From Wenzhouxiangella sediminis (GTDB lineage Bacteria > Pseudomonadota > Gammaproteobacteria > Xanthomonadales > Wenzhouxiangellaceae), in the NCBI RefSeq assembly GCF_003410055.1, contig NZ_QUZK01000003.1, positions 1 through 64,000 of the forward strand: 64,000 nucleotides of DNA. The letters are read 5' to 3'. The translations under genes and the position numbers were made by a program. How positions within the stretch are numbered: position 1 is the stretch's first letter; each line of letters starts with the position of its first letter. The notes beneath the pieces are model-generated. The model saw nothing but the letters and a program-made list of their open reading frames with translations, was not told the origin of the DNA and did no database searches. This document shows, piece by piece, positions 38,580 through 47,576 of this stretch.

Positions 38580-40769
38580 TCAGAAGCTGTAGTCCAGGCC
38601 CACAGTGCCCGTGCGCGGTTTATTGGGCCGGGCGCCGTCGGGCAGGCGAGAAATGATCACCTGCCGATCCAGCAGGTTGTCGACCCGGACGAAAGCCGTC
38701 AGGTCCTCGGTGACGGCATAGCGCGAGATCCAGTCGAGTACGAACAGGGACTCGGTGCGATCGAACGGGTCGTCGTTGCGATTGCAGCCCACCTGCACGC
38801 AGGTTTCGTCCATGTACTTGGCGACGAAATGGTTGTCCCAGCCCCCGGTATGTTCGATGCCCAGCCGGAGGCTGAAGATGTTCTCCGGAATGTCGGCGAG
38901 CGTGTCGCCGTCGAGGACGCCCGTTACAGGGTTGTCCTCGCTGATTGCGGCGTCGGAGTAGGTGTAGTTGAAACTCAGCGGGATGGTCAGCTTGCCGGCT
39001 TGCCACTCATGGCCGAACTGGAACTCGATGCCCCGGACGACCGCCTCGCCGGTGACGAAGCTGCCGGAGGTCGCCCCGTTGCTGCAGGGGCTGGCCATGG
39101 AACAGACTTCTGCCTGATTCTCGAAGTCGCTCAGGAAACCCACCAGTTCGACGAAAAGATCGCCGCGGAAATGGCGTAAGCCCAGCTCGTAGTTGACGCT
39201 GGTTTCGGGTTCGTCGTTCTCGGTGGCACCGCCGCCCAGCGGGGCGAAGCCGCGGTGAATGCCCGCGAGTAGCTGGAATCGATCGTGGAAGTCCCAGGTC
39301 ATGGCGGCGCCGGGCAGCCACTCGGCCGTCGAGTTGCTGCGGCGAGCGGGTTCGTCGGTGCGCTCGGGCGTGGCGAACTGCCGCCGGAATGTCTCGACAT
39401 CTTCATAACGCAAGGCCAGGTCCAGCCTGAAGTCGGGGGTGACCTGCCACTGGTCCAGCGCCCAGAAGGCCAGGGCGTCCGCGCCTTCGAGGCGGTTGTC
39501 GCTGCCGGTCGGCGCGACGGTGTCGCGGTAGACGAGGCTGCCGTCGAGCTGATCGTAGACTTCGACCGGCTGGTATCGGTCCATGCGGTCGCTGTGATCA
39601 CGCACGCCGAGCTGCAGGCGATGGTCGCCGAAGATGGCGTCGAGACCCAGTTCCAGGCCATAGGATTCGTATTCGCGGTTGTTGTGCTTGTAGCCCAGGC
39701 CGCTGTAGTCCTGTTCGCCGTGCAGGATGGCCAGGGCCTCGGCGTCGCCGGCATTGGCCGCGTCCACGAACGCGCCGATGCCGGTCTTGAACCAGTCGCG
39801 GGCAAATTCGTTGCGATAGCCAAGCGCAGAGAGCTTTATCTGGCTGGTCAGGTCGAAATCCCAGGCCAGCGAAAAGCCCTGGTGGTCGTTGTCCATCTGA
39901 TCGATTTCCGACAGGCCGTACCGGCGGTTGGCGTCGCGCTCGAAGTCTCGGTCCGTCAGGCCGGCGTAGGTCTCGTTGGAAGTCTCTTCGGAGTACTGCG
40001 CCTTGAACTGCAGGCTCTGGCGTTCGCCGGCCCAGCCGAACTTGACCAGGTAGCTCTGGATGTCGAAGCCGGTGTCGCGATTGCTGCGATCGATGTGCTT
40101 GAAGCCCTCGCTGTTGCGGTAAACGGCATCGACCAGCCAGCCGAAGCCGCCTTCGCGGCCGCCGACCCAGGCGTGCGTGTTGTGTTCGCTGTTCTCTCCC
40201 ATCGTCGTGACGATGCGACCGGAGGTTTCCGACGGAATCGGCGTGGTCACCAGGTTGACGACGCCGCCGATCGTCTGGGGGCCGTAGCGCAGCAGGGGCG
40301 CGCCCTTGAGGACTTCGACCGCGTGCATCTGGTAGACCTGCGGGAAATAGTAGGCGGCCGGGTTGGAGTAGGGCGCCGGTGCAATCAGCACGCCGTCCTC
40401 GAGCAGGGTGATCTTGCTCGAACGGCCGCCGGCCGCGGCCCGGATGCCGATATTGGGACGCAGGCCCTCGCCGTCTTCCTCGCGGATATAGACGCCCGGC
40501 ACGGTCTTGAGCAGCTGATTGATGTCGGTTCGCGACTCGACCGCCATCTGCCCGGGGTCGATGACGGCGCCCGTTCCGGACAGCCTGCGGGCGTCTGCGC
40601 TCGAGCCGACGATGCGCACGCGGTCGAGAACGCTTTGGAGGCTTTGCTGGACGGCTCGCGCGCTTTCCTCGCGCTCGGCTTGCGACTCGGTGTCCCGACC
40701 CGCTTCCTCGGCGAGCGCAGTGGCGACCGCGCCCAGAGCGAGGCCGGTGAGCAGGAGATTCTTGATCAC
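38580..40769 (-). CDS. TonB-dependent receptor, ferric-citrate (FecA)-like
   Basis: A 729-residue outer-membrane transporter. It has a signal peptide (about 1-20), a plug (about 48-190) with the FecA-type patterns GTGAVIDPGQMAVESR, PNIGIRAAAGGRSSKITLLE and GVLIAPAPYSNPAAYYFP, and a barrel ending GLDYSF. There is no N-terminal signalling domain as in true FecA, so it is not coupled to an ECF sigma factor. A Fur-like box upstream supports iron acquisition. The start is GTG at 40769 with AAAGGA upstream. Confidence 0.88.
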   Translation of the reverse strand: MIKNLLLTGLALGAVATALAEEAGRDTESQAEREESARAVQQSLQSVLDRVRIVGSSADARRLSGTGAVIDPGQMAVESRTDINQLLKTVPGVYIREEDGEGLRPNIGIRAAAGGRSSKITLLEDGVLIAPAPYSNPAAYYFPQVYQMHAVEVLKGAPLLRYGPQTIGGVVNLVTTPIPSETSGRIVTTMGENSEHNTHAWVGGREGGFGWLVDAVYRNSEGFKHIDRSNRDTGFDIQSYLVKFGWAGERQSLQFKAQYSEETSNETYAGLTDRDFERDANRRYGLSEIDQMDNDHQGFSLAWDFDLTSQIKLSALGYRNEFARDWFKTGIGAFVDAANAGDAEALAILHGEQDYSGLGYKHNNREYESYGLELGLDAIFGDHRLQLGVRDHSDRMDRYQPVEVYDQLDGSLVYRDTVAPTGSDNRLEGADALAFWALDQWQVTPDFRLDLALRYEDVETFRRQFATPERTDEPARRSNSTAEWLPGAAMTWDFHDRFQLLAGIHRGFAPLGGGATENDEPETSVNYELGLRHFRGDLFVELVGFLSDFENQAEVCSMASPCSNGATSGSFVTGEAVVRGIEFQFGHEWQAGKLTIPLSFNYTYSDAAISEDNPVTGVLDGDTLADIPENIFSLRLGIEHTGGWDNHFVAKYMDETCVQVGCNRNDDPFDRTESLFVLDWISRYAVTEDLTAFVRVDNLLDRQVIISRLPDGARPNKPRTGTVGLDYSF

Positions 40770-40816
40770 GAAGGGTCCTTTGAGAACTGTTGTTGATGGC
40801 GCGCGGCGATTCTAAA

Positions 40817-40831
40817 CGCAAATCATTTTCA
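40817..40831 (-). promoter_or_regulatory. Fur-like box upstream of the FecA-like receptor
   Basis: On the minus strand TGAAAAT-G-ATTTGCG resembles the 7-1-7 Fur form TGATAAT-N-ATTATCA, with a good left half and a weaker right half. It lies about 50 bp before the receptor start. Confidence 0.5.
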
Positions 40832-40927
40832 TGCGCAAGAGCAATTGCGGATGCAGGCCTGAATGACCGCCCCCCGCAGTGAATTTCGTTACATTGAGCG
40901 TTGGAGCCAAGCGAAGAGAATCCATAC

Positions 40928-41476
40928 ATGAATCAGGCAGGCGAGGGCGCCACGCCCCAGTTCACCTACCACCCGGGCTGGACCGAACTGACCGAGCAGG
41001 ATGCGCAGGACGTCATCGAATTCTGGAAGCGGGAGAAGGCGCTGCCGGGTGGGCAGGATCCTCGCCGCCGGGTGAGTCAGGTCGTGATGTTCGCTCGCGA
41101 TGCCGACGGCGAGGTCGCGGCAGTCGGCACGGCGGTGCCTCAGTGGCCCCCGCAACTGGCTCAGCCGGTTTATTACTACCGCAGTTTCGTCTCGCCGAAG
41201 TGGCGCCATACCCGGGTGGTTTACAACCTGTTGCGCAAGGCCGTGCGCCTTCTGGAGGCCGACGCGCAGGAACACGACTGGCCCTGTATCGGCGTGCTGC
41301 TGGAGTTGGAGAACCAGCGCTTCGGCGAAACGGGTCGCATGCCCGTCTGGCCGCGCATCGAATTCGTCTACATCGGGCGCAGCCCCCGCGGCCTGGAGTG
41401 CCGCGTGCACTGGTTCCGCAAGGCAAAGCTGAAGAACCCCGGCGAACAGGTCAGCCAGGCACGGCCGGCTCAGTAG
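40928..41476 (+). CDS. Conserved hypothetical protein, possible GNAT-like fold
   Basis: A 182-residue soluble protein I cannot assign to a named family. The arrangement of DVIEFWKREKALP, VVMFARDADGEVAAVGTAV and SPKWRHTRVVYNLLRKAVRLLEAD is reminiscent of an N-acetyltransferase core, but the acyl-CoA loop is not clear. A Trp/Arg-rich C-terminus follows (RMPVWPRIEFVYIGRS). The ATG at 40928 is preferred over an upstream TTG. It is convergent with the TIGR03032 fusion gene. Confidence 0.6.
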   Translation: MNQAGEGATPQFTYHPGWTELTEQDAQDVIEFWKREKALPGGQDPRRRVSQVVMFARDADGEVAAVGTAVPQWPPQLAQPVYYYRSFVSPKWRHTRVVYNLLRKAVRLLEADAQEHDWPCIGVLLELENQRFGETGRMPVWPRIEFVYIGRSPRGLECRVHWFRKAKLKNPGEQVSQARPAQ

Positions 41477-41509
41477 CGGTCGGACGCGGGCGTTGCCCCG
41501 CTGGCGGCT

Positions 41510-43744
41510 TCAGTGAGCGGCCGTGCGGGGTTGCACGACTTCCTTCAGTGCTTCGTCCGGCAGCGAGTAGCTGATGGCGAGGTGCTTGTCGTTGCCCCCG
41601 AGCACTTCGGGAAAGCGCATCCCGCCGAGAACCGAGACGGCAAACACTTCCTGCACCGCGTCTTCGAACTTGAGGAATGCGACCGTCTGTCCCGAGCGGA
41701 TGTCGACCACCCAGACCCCGCAGTTTCGCTCGCTGACTCTCTCGGTCAGCGATATCCCCGAGAATACGGCCGACTCGCGCACCTGGGACAGGCCGACGAA
41801 GGCGTAAGGCCCGAGGAAATCCAGGCCGCGTGTGAACCCGGGCAGCTCGGCCACGGTTTCGAGCTGGCCGTTGTCCGGGTCGACTGTGGCCAGCGTGCCG
41901 TTGCCCGACTCCAGCACCCAGAGCTTGTCCTGGTACCAGCGTGGCGAGTGCGGCATGGACAGGCCACGGCAGATGATCTCGTCGCTCTCGACATCGATCA
42001 GGACGCCGCCGCCGGCCTTGTTTTCGCGCCATCCACCGGCCGTATCGGAAGTGCCCAGGGCCGTGACGTACTTCGGACGTCCGTCGACCACTTCCAGTCC
42101 GTTGAGGTGACAGCGGTCCTCCGCCGCATAGCCGGAGATGAATTTCGGTCGCCAGCGCGGGACGAAACTGTGCTCGTTGTCGAGCGTGCACAGGCAGGAG
42201 AAGCGGGTGTTGACGAGCCAGAGTTCGTCGCCGGCCCAGTCCATTTCGTGAATGTCGATATTGCCGGTGATGTGACCGTGCCGGGGCAGGAAGGCCGCAT
42301 CGTGCCGGCCCTCAGGGGGGAGCTTGCGTGCCACTTCCGGCATGTTGCGGTAGTACTCGACGGTGTAGGCCGTGCCCAGCGCCATGCGGCCGCCATCGCT
42401 GGCCAGGCCCATCGGACGATTGTAGACGCGAAAATGCGTATTGAGTTTGCCTTCGTTCTCGCGCACGATCACCAGCTTGCCCGCCTGGTAGGTGCTGACC
42501 AGCAGCGAGCTTGCCGCTTGCTGGAGCAGCTTCGGCATGCTGGCGGTGTGCACGCTGCGCAGCGGTGACAAGTCGGGATCCTGAGCCCCGTTCTCCGGGG
42601 TTGCCGCTCCCGGCGGGCCGGGCTTCGCGGCCGCCGGGCCGCCGGGCGGCTCGGGTGCACGATTCGGGGCGCCGATGGCCGGTTCTACACCGTTGTCTTG
42701 ACCGGACTCTGCGTGATTCGATGCCGGAGCTGCCTTCGGCTCCCGATTCGTGCGTGCGCCGGGGGGAACAATGACCACGGGCTTGCCTTCGTCGTCGCGC
42801 AGGGCGCCGAGCACAACGGTCTGGTAGAGGGCCTGGGCCACGTCGAGGCCGTTCGGCAGCTTCCAGTTGCCTGCGAACATCCCGGCTTGTGCGACCAGCT
42901 GTTCCATGGCCTGGCGGTAGGCCGCGTCGCCGGCCTCGTCGTCACCGTGCCGGGCGTGGATGCCCTGCCACTGGTTGATGTACTGGTCCAGGGCTGCTTC
43001 CAGCTTGGGCAGATGCGGCGCCTCCGTCGGCACGACGCTGCGCAGTTCGGCCATGATCTCCTTGATCAGGCTCTCCATCTCCCAGGGCGACATCACGCGA
43101 CCGACCCGCACCGTTTCGGTATCGAGCTGTCGGGAGCCGGCCCCGAGATTGACCTGCCTGGGGCTCATGCCCGTTTCGCGTTCGGAGTCGAGCGGCCTGT
43201 CGGCCGACTTGACCGTCGACCAGAACGTGGCCGAGCCCACCGTGTCGACGACCAGGTAGATCAGCTCGGCATCCGGCGCGGCCGTGTACTCGTAGCCTCC
43301 CCATCCGTCCATCAGCCAGGCCTGTCCGGCGGGAATGGTCGCTCGTGAGTCTCTGCATTGCCATTCGGCGCCTTCGCCGCCGGCAACGACCATGAAAACG
43401 CGTGCTCGACGGTGCCAGTAAGCGCCGGCGTCGACCATGCGTTGCGCCGCCCGGCCGGGCTTGACCCTGACCAGCAGGGCTCGTCCGACGATCGTGTCGA
43501 GCGATGCAAGCAGGCTCTTCAGGGAGGGCAGTTTCTCGAGCCATTCCGTCGGCTGCATCCTGCCCTCCATCCGGCCGGCATCATTTCCGCCCTCAGCGGT
43601 CACCAGAGGCAGGATCCGGTGGCCCTCGAGATTCCTCGGGTGAGCTTGCCAGGCATCGGCATCGGCCACGCCGTCGATTTCTTCCAGGACGCCGGCGGCA
43701 TCGAAGCGGTAGGGAAGACGAATGAAGGGTGAATCGAGTTTCAT
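41510..43744 (-). CDS. TIGR03032 (DUF4915) protein fused to a degenerate Asp/Asn beta-hydroxylase-like domain
   Basis: A 744-residue protein in four parts: an N-terminal cupin-type domain (about 1-170) resembling aspartyl/asparaginyl beta-hydroxylases, a helical region (about 205-320), a Pro/Ala/Gly-rich linker (about 328-392), and the TIGR03032 propeller-like domain (about 393-735). The last has the full signature: SLLVSTYQAGKLV, GNIDIHEMDW, WLVNTRFSCLC, DRCHLNGL, GLSMPHSPRWY and PGFTRGLDF. In the hydroxylase-like part the usual iron-binding His positions appear replaced (RVFMVVAGG and GGYEYTAAP), so it is probably not catalytic. There is no signal peptide. The function is unknown. Confidence 0.75.
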   Translation of the reverse strand: MKLDSPFIRLPYRFDAAGVLEEIDGVADADAWQAHPRNLEGHRILPLVTAEGGNDAGRMEGRMQPTEWLEKLPSLKSLLASLDTIVGRALLVRVKPGRAAQRMVDAGAYWHRRARVFMVVAGGEGAEWQCRDSRATIPAGQAWLMDGWGGYEYTAAPDAELIYLVVDTVGSATFWSTVKSADRPLDSERETGMSPRQVNLGAGSRQLDTETVRVGRVMSPWEMESLIKEIMAELRSVVPTEAPHLPKLEAALDQYINQWQGIHARHGDDEAGDAAYRQAMEQLVAQAGMFAGNWKLPNGLDVAQALYQTVVLGALRDDEGKPVVIVPPGARTNREPKAAPASNHAESGQDNGVEPAIGAPNRAPEPPGGPAAAKPGPPGAATPENGAQDPDLSPLRSVHTASMPKLLQQAASSLLVSTYQAGKLVIVRENEGKLNTHFRVYNRPMGLASDGGRMALGTAYTVEYYRNMPEVARKLPPEGRHDAAFLPRHGHITGNIDIHEMDWAGDELWLVNTRFSCLCTLDNEHSFVPRWRPKFISGYAAEDRCHLNGLEVVDGRPKYVTALGTSDTAGGWRENKAGGGVLIDVESDEIICRGLSMPHSPRWYQDKLWVLESGNGTLATVDPDNGQLETVAELPGFTRGLDFLGPYAFVGLSQVRESAVFSGISLTERVSERNCGVWVVDIRSGQTVAFLKFEDAVQEVFAVSVLGGMRFPEVLGGNDKHLAISYSLPDEALKEVVQPRTAAH

Positions 43745-43798
43745 GGGCTATGCGCTTTCAAGGTTCTCACTAGTAACGTCAAATGACGCGTCAACTTG

Positions 43799-44167
43799 TC
43801 ACTCGCCGCCCGATTGTAACCCTCGGTTCCGGTGCGCCCGCGAGCGGCCTCGTTGCCCCCGCTGCCACAGCATCCAGATGACCAGCGCCCCCAGTGCGAT
43901 GAACAGCGCCCAGCGATGGTCCGGCCCGAAGCGGGTTTCGGCGACCATCACGGCCACGCAGCCGAGTCCGCTGGCGATGGAAACGACCAGCGGGTGCGCG
44001 GTCAGGGGAGCTGCGCTGAAGCGCTGCCGGAGCACGAAGGCCAGCGGCGCTCCAGCGGACAGGGCCGTTCCCGCCACGAAGCTCCAGTGCGCCTGCTGCC
44101 AGGCGAGGAGGAACGCCCCGGCCAGCACTGCGGCCAGGGCGGGAATGGCGATGCGAGTCGAAATCAA
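43799..44167 (-). CDS. Small integral membrane protein, last gene of ABC operon
   Basis: A 122-residue protein with about four membrane helices (for example PALAAVLAGAFLLAW, LVVSIASGLGCVAVMVA, WALFIALGALVIWMLW) and a basic tail. The likely start is a TTG overlapping the stop of the ABC permease (TTGA), so it is translationally coupled to it. It may be an accessory subunit of the transporter. I know no named family for it. Confidence 0.6.
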   Translation of the reverse strand: MISTRIAIPALAAVLAGAFLLAWQQAHWSFVAGTALSAGAPLAFVLRQRFSAAPLTAHPLVVSIASGLGCVAVMVAETRFGPDHRWALFIALGALVIWMLWQRGQRGRSRAHRNRGLQSGGE

Positions 44168-45132
44168 GTGTCGGTCGCGCGGCGGCGGAACCAGATCGAA
44201 CCCGCCAGCAGGGCCAGGGCGATGCCGATGCCGACCCACATCTCCGGTCGCGCCAGGTATTCCAGGCTGTTGGAGAAGCTCATGAACAACTCCTCGCTGA
44301 ACTCGACGTCCGCGAGATCGATGTTGTTGCCGCTCGATTCGACCCGCCAACCGATGTTGCTTGGCAGGATGCCGCTGCCCAGGCGCTTGAGGATGATCAG
44401 GCCCACGTTGAGCTCCGGCATGCTGAAGCTCGACAGCAGGCTCCAGGCATGCTGCAACAGCGAGATCACGGCGGGTACGGCCACGGCCACCAGGATTGGT
44501 ACTCTCGGCGCCCAGGAGGAGCAGAACACCAGCCAGGCATACACCGGCAGCAGCCAGAGTCCCTGGATGAGCAGGCCCAAGGCCATGACCGACCACAGCT
44601 TGGGCAGGCTGGCGGGAAGCCAGAACGCGGTGAAGGGGTTGATGCCGGCCATGAACCCGTAAACGGTGGCGATCAGCAGCACGATGAGCTGCGTGATCAC
44701 GACGATCACCAGGTAGATCGCCGGCGCCAGCAGGCAGGCCGTGAGGACCTTGGAGGCCACTGTCATCGTGTCCGATACGGGCAGGGATTTCCAGAACAGG
44801 ATCGAACGGTCCTTGCGCTCGTCGTAGAGGCAGCTGGAAAGATAGAACAGCAGCACGAGCAAAAGAATCTGGAAAAACAGGCCCGAGACCGCGAACAGCG
44901 CGCCGGTGACGAACAGTCGCTTCTGGTCCGTCGGCACATCGGCAAACTGCCGGATGGCGTCCAGCGTGAAGGCCATCTCGTTGTCGAAGCGCGAACCGAG
45001 GATGAGCCCGAAGACGATGAAGAACAGGGTCAGGCCAAGGATCGTGATCGGGGCCCACTTGAATGCACCCGGGCTCTCCCAGAGCTCGCGCCGCATCAGG
45101 GTCCACATGGTGCTGATCGATCGCGTGCTCAT
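44164..45132 (-). CDS. ABC-2-type transporter permease
   Basis: A 322-residue membrane protein with six or seven helices and an N-terminal cytoplasmic stretch (MRRELWESPGAFKWAP) typical of ABC-2 permeases. A large extracytoplasmic loop lies between about 215 and 295. It overlaps the ATPase gene upstream and the small membrane protein downstream. Such YtrA-controlled exporters often act in cell-envelope stress or antibiotic response; the substrate here is unknown. Confidence 0.85.
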   Translation of the reverse strand: MSTRSISTMWTLMRRELWESPGAFKWAPITILGLTLFFIVFGLILGSRFDNEMAFTLDAIRQFADVPTDQKRLFVTGALFAVSGLFFQILLLVLLFYLSSCLYDERKDRSILFWKSLPVSDTMTVASKVLTACLLAPAIYLVIVVITQLIVLLIATVYGFMAGINPFTAFWLPASLPKLWSVMALGLLIQGLWLLPVYAWLVFCSSWAPRVPILVAVAVPAVISLLQHAWSLLSSFSMPELNVGLIILKRLGSGILPSNIGWRVESSGNNIDLADVEFSEELFMSFSNSLEYLARPEMWVGIGIALALLAGSIWFRRRATDT

Positions 45133-46013
45133 GCTGCTTCCTCCGTGCTCTCACCGTTCTCGTACTCTTCGCCCATCAGGGCCACGAAGAGGTCGGCAAC
45201 GCTCGGTCGGTGCAACTCGCCGATCTCCTTGAGGCGTGCGATGTCGCCGCCGTCGAACAGGAAGATATGGCGGCCGAACAGCACGCGCTCGTGTATCGGG
45301 TTCATGGCGCGCGCCTCCTCGACGTGGTCGGGCTTGACCATGACTTCGCGGTAGCGTTCGTGAACGGCGTCCATGGTGGCGTTGAGCACGAGTTTACCGT
45401 CCTTGATGAACAGCAGATCAGTCAGGATGTGCTCGACTTCCTCGACCTGGTGGGTCGTGATCAGGATCGTGCGCTCTTCGTCGAAGTATTCGTTGAGAAG
45501 ATTCGAGTAGAAGCGCTTGCGGAAAAGGATATCCAGGCCGAGCGTTGGCTCGTCGAGCACCAGCAGCTTGGCGTCGATGGCCATGACCAGCGCCAGGTGC
45601 AGCTGCACGACCATGCCCTTGGAGAGTGCCTTGACCTTGGTGTTCTGCTTGACCTTGGTGTTCTTCAGGTAATGCATGCAGCGCTCGCGGGAGAAACGCG
45701 GGTGCAGGCGTTCGGTCATCTCGATGACCTGCCAGACCCGTGCCCAGCGCGGCAGGACGGCCACGTCGGCGATGAAGCACACGTCTTCCATCAGCTCGTC
45801 GCGGTCCTTGTCCGGCTTGCGGCCGAGCACCTCGAGCTGGCCGTCGAAACCGGTCAGGCCGAGAATCGCCTTGAGGGCCGTCGTCTTGCCGGCGCCGTTG
45901 GGGCCGATCAGGCCGACGATGCGACCCGAGGGGATCTCGAGATCGATGCCGTCGACAGCCCGGTTGCTGCCGTAATAGCGTTTGAGGTCCCGGGCGTGAA
46001 TGGTCAGGCTCAT
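45129..46013 (-). CDS. ABC transporter ATP-binding protein
   Basis: A 294-residue ATPase with Walker A GPNGAGKTTALK at about 37-48, an LSKGM-type signature (ALSKGMVVQLHLALVMA), Walker B LLVLDEPTLGLD and the switch His in LITTHQVEEVE. The signature motif lacks the usual GG/GQ (LSKGMV), as in other YtrB/EcsA-like exporters. The ATG at 46013 starts the domain and has GAGGAGAG upstream. It overlaps the GntR stop and the permease start by 4 bp each. Confidence 0.93.
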   Translation of the reverse strand: MSLTIHARDLKRYYGSNRAVDGIDLEIPSGRIVGLIGPNGAGKTTALKAILGLTGFDGQLEVLGRKPDKDRDELMEDVCFIADVAVLPRWARVWQVIEMTERLHPRFSRERCMHYLKNTKVKQNTKVKALSKGMVVQLHLALVMAIDAKLLVLDEPTLGLDILFRKRFYSNLLNEYFDEERTILITTHQVEEVEHILTDLLFIKDGKLVLNATMDAVHERYREVMVKPDHVEEARAMNPIHERVLFGRHIFLFDGGDIARLKEIGELHRPSVADLFVALMGEEYENGESTEEAA

Positions 46014-46384
46014 GAATTGCTCTCCTCTTTCTTGTCGCTTGCGGCCATCAGGTCCTCGATCGACAGGCCGAGCTTTTCGATCCGCTGGGCCAGCCGCGGC
46101 CATTCTTCATTGAGAAACCGGTTGCGCTCACTTGCCAGCAGCTTGCTGCGTGCGCCCTCGCGCACGAACATGCCCACGCCCCGCCGCTTGTCGACCAGTT
46201 CGTCATCGACCAGTGACTGGTAGGCCTTGGACACCGTCAGCGGATTGATCTGGAAATCAACGGCCACCTGCCGCACCGAGGGCAGGGGCTGTCCTTCTCG
46301 CAGAGTGCCGTCCAGAATGGCCGCAACGGTTTTCTCCCGCAACTGCCAGTAGATCGGCTGGTTGTCGTCCCAGCGCGCTTCCAT
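46010..46384 (-). CDS. GntR-family regulator, YtrA subfamily
   Basis: A 124-residue repressor with an N-terminal winged helix (QPIYWQLREKTVAAILDG, LPSVRQVAVDFQINPLTVSKAY) and the short C-terminal dimerisation region typical of YtrA regulators, which are encoded beside ABC-2 exporters. The dyad over the promoter of its own operon is the expected operator. It begins 2 bp after the stop of the 88-codon leader gene. Confidence 0.9.
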   Translation of the reverse strand: MEARWDDNQPIYWQLREKTVAAILDGTLREGQPLPSVRQVAVDFQINPLTVSKAYQSLVDDELVDKRRGVGMFVREGARSKLLASERNRFLNEEWPRLAQRIEKLGLSIEDLMAASDKKEESNS

Positions 46385-46386
46385 CG

Positions 46387-46653
46387 TCAGTGCGTCAGCC
46401 CCGAAAACCAGGGCAGGAGACTGGGGTTGCCCCTGCCGCGGCTCGAGCGTGCCGTCTGGTCGGAATGGCCGACCGAGGCCGAACCGCCGTTGACCGCCTC
46501 GATCTGTTCGATGGGCTGGTCCCCGTCGGCCTGGAGGTGGCCCTGAACGTCTCCGCGGTCGGAGGTGAAGGACAGGGCCAGGCACACCGCGGCAGCGACC
46601 AGCGCCAGCCGGTGCGGGATGACGAGCGTGCGGTGCTTGGATATCGGCAACAT
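46387..46653 (-). CDS. Small secreted or membrane protein at the head of the ABC operon
   Basis: An 88-residue protein with one hydrophobic segment (HRLALVAAAVCLALSFT, about 14-30) and a polar, unstructured tail. I do not recognise it. It is supported as a gene by a strong AAAGGAG ribosome site 6-7 bp before the ATG, a consensus promoter just upstream and a 2 bp gap to the GntR gene. It may be a signal sensed by, or exported through, the ABC system; that is speculation from position only. Confidence 0.6.
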   Translation of the reverse strand: MLPISKHRTLVIPHRLALVAAAVCLALSFTSDRGDVQGHLQADGDQPIEQIEAVNGGSASVGHSDQTARSSRGRGNPSLLPWFSGLTH

Positions 46654-46678
46654 GGTCAGCTCCTTTGGCTGTCGTGTT

Positions 46679-46715
46679 GGTGTATTAGTCTAGTAAAACA
46701 CCACCACAGAGTCAA
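46679..46715 (-). promoter_or_regulatory. Promoter with overlapping GntR/YtrA operator
   Basis: On the minus strand TTGACT (46710-46715) and TAGACT (46687-46692) are separated by 17 bp. A dyad with GGTGT-x-TTA and TAA-x-ACACC half-sites (46679-46702) covers the -10 box. This is the form and place expected for autorepression by a YtrA-type regulator. Confidence 0.75.
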
Positions 46716-46846
46716 GCGGTATTTTCACCGACAACACGCGCTCGTAGCGCGCTTCCTCGATCTGGTAGACTTTTCGGCTGGAACCGACCGCCATTCGGCT
46801 GGTCACAGGCTCACTCAAGTTTCCCATTCCCAAGGAGTTTTATTCC

Positions 46847-47557
46847 ATGAAGATTGCCCGAATTCTGGCCGGCTCCGTGCTGGCCGCGAGCGTTTCGACG
46901 GTGGCCCTGGCCCAGGACGAGACCCTCGACACGCCCGAGGAGCGCCTCAGCTACACCATCGGCATGGACATCGGCGGCTCCCTGTCCGAACAGGACATGG
47001 ACCTGAACCTGGACCTCCTGGTCGAGGCGCTTCGCGCCAGCTACAACGGCGAGGAAACCCGTCTGACCAAGGAAGAGGCCCTGGCCGAGCGGGAGGCGTT
47101 CATGCAGCGTCGCCAGCAGCAGATGCAGGCCCAGCGCCAGGAAGAGGCGAGCGCCAACCAGGAAGCCGGCGAGGCCTTCCTGGCCGAAAACGCCGAGCGC
47201 GATGGCGTGATGGTGACCGATTCCGGTCTGCAGTACCGAGTGATCGAGGAAGGCGAGGGCGCCAGCCCGGCCGCCGAGGACCGCGTCACCGTCCATTACA
47301 AGGGCACGCTGATCGACGGCACGCAGTTCGACAGCTCCTATGACCGGGGTGAGCCGGCCACCTTCGCGCTCAACCAGGTCATTCCCGGCTGGACCGAAGG
47401 GCTGCAGCTGATGAGCGAAGGCGCCAAGTACGAGTTCTTCATTCCGTCCGAACTGGCCTACGGCGAACAGGGCCGTCCGGGCCCGATCGGTCCGAACTCG
47501 ACCCTCATCTTCGAAGTCGAGCTGCTGGAAGTGGCCGACAGCGAATCCCAGGAATAA
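46847..47557 (+). CDS. Periplasmic FKBP-type peptidyl-prolyl isomerase (FkpA/Mip-like)
   Basis: A 236-residue chaperone-isomerase. A signal peptide (about 1-22) is followed by the FKBP_N dimerisation region with a long helix (about 75-115, rich in Gln/Arg/Glu) and the FKBP catalytic domain (VTVHYKGTLIDGTQFDSSYD, VIPGWTEGLQLM, IPSELAYGEQG, LIFEVELLEV). It helps fold outer-membrane and periplasmic proteins. AAGGAG precedes the ATG. Confidence 0.95.
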   Translation: MKIARILAGSVLAASVSTVALAQDETLDTPEERLSYTIGMDIGGSLSEQDMDLNLDLLVEALRASYNGEETRLTKEEALAEREAFMQRRQQQMQAQRQEEASANQEAGEAFLAENAERDGVMVTDSGLQYRVIEEGEGASPAAEDRVTVHYKGTLIDGTQFDSSYDRGEPATFALNQVIPGWTEGLQLMSEGAKYEFFIPSELAYGEQGRPGPIGPNSTLIFEVELLEVADSESQE

Positions 47558-47576
47558 GACGGAAGAGCGCTTCGTC

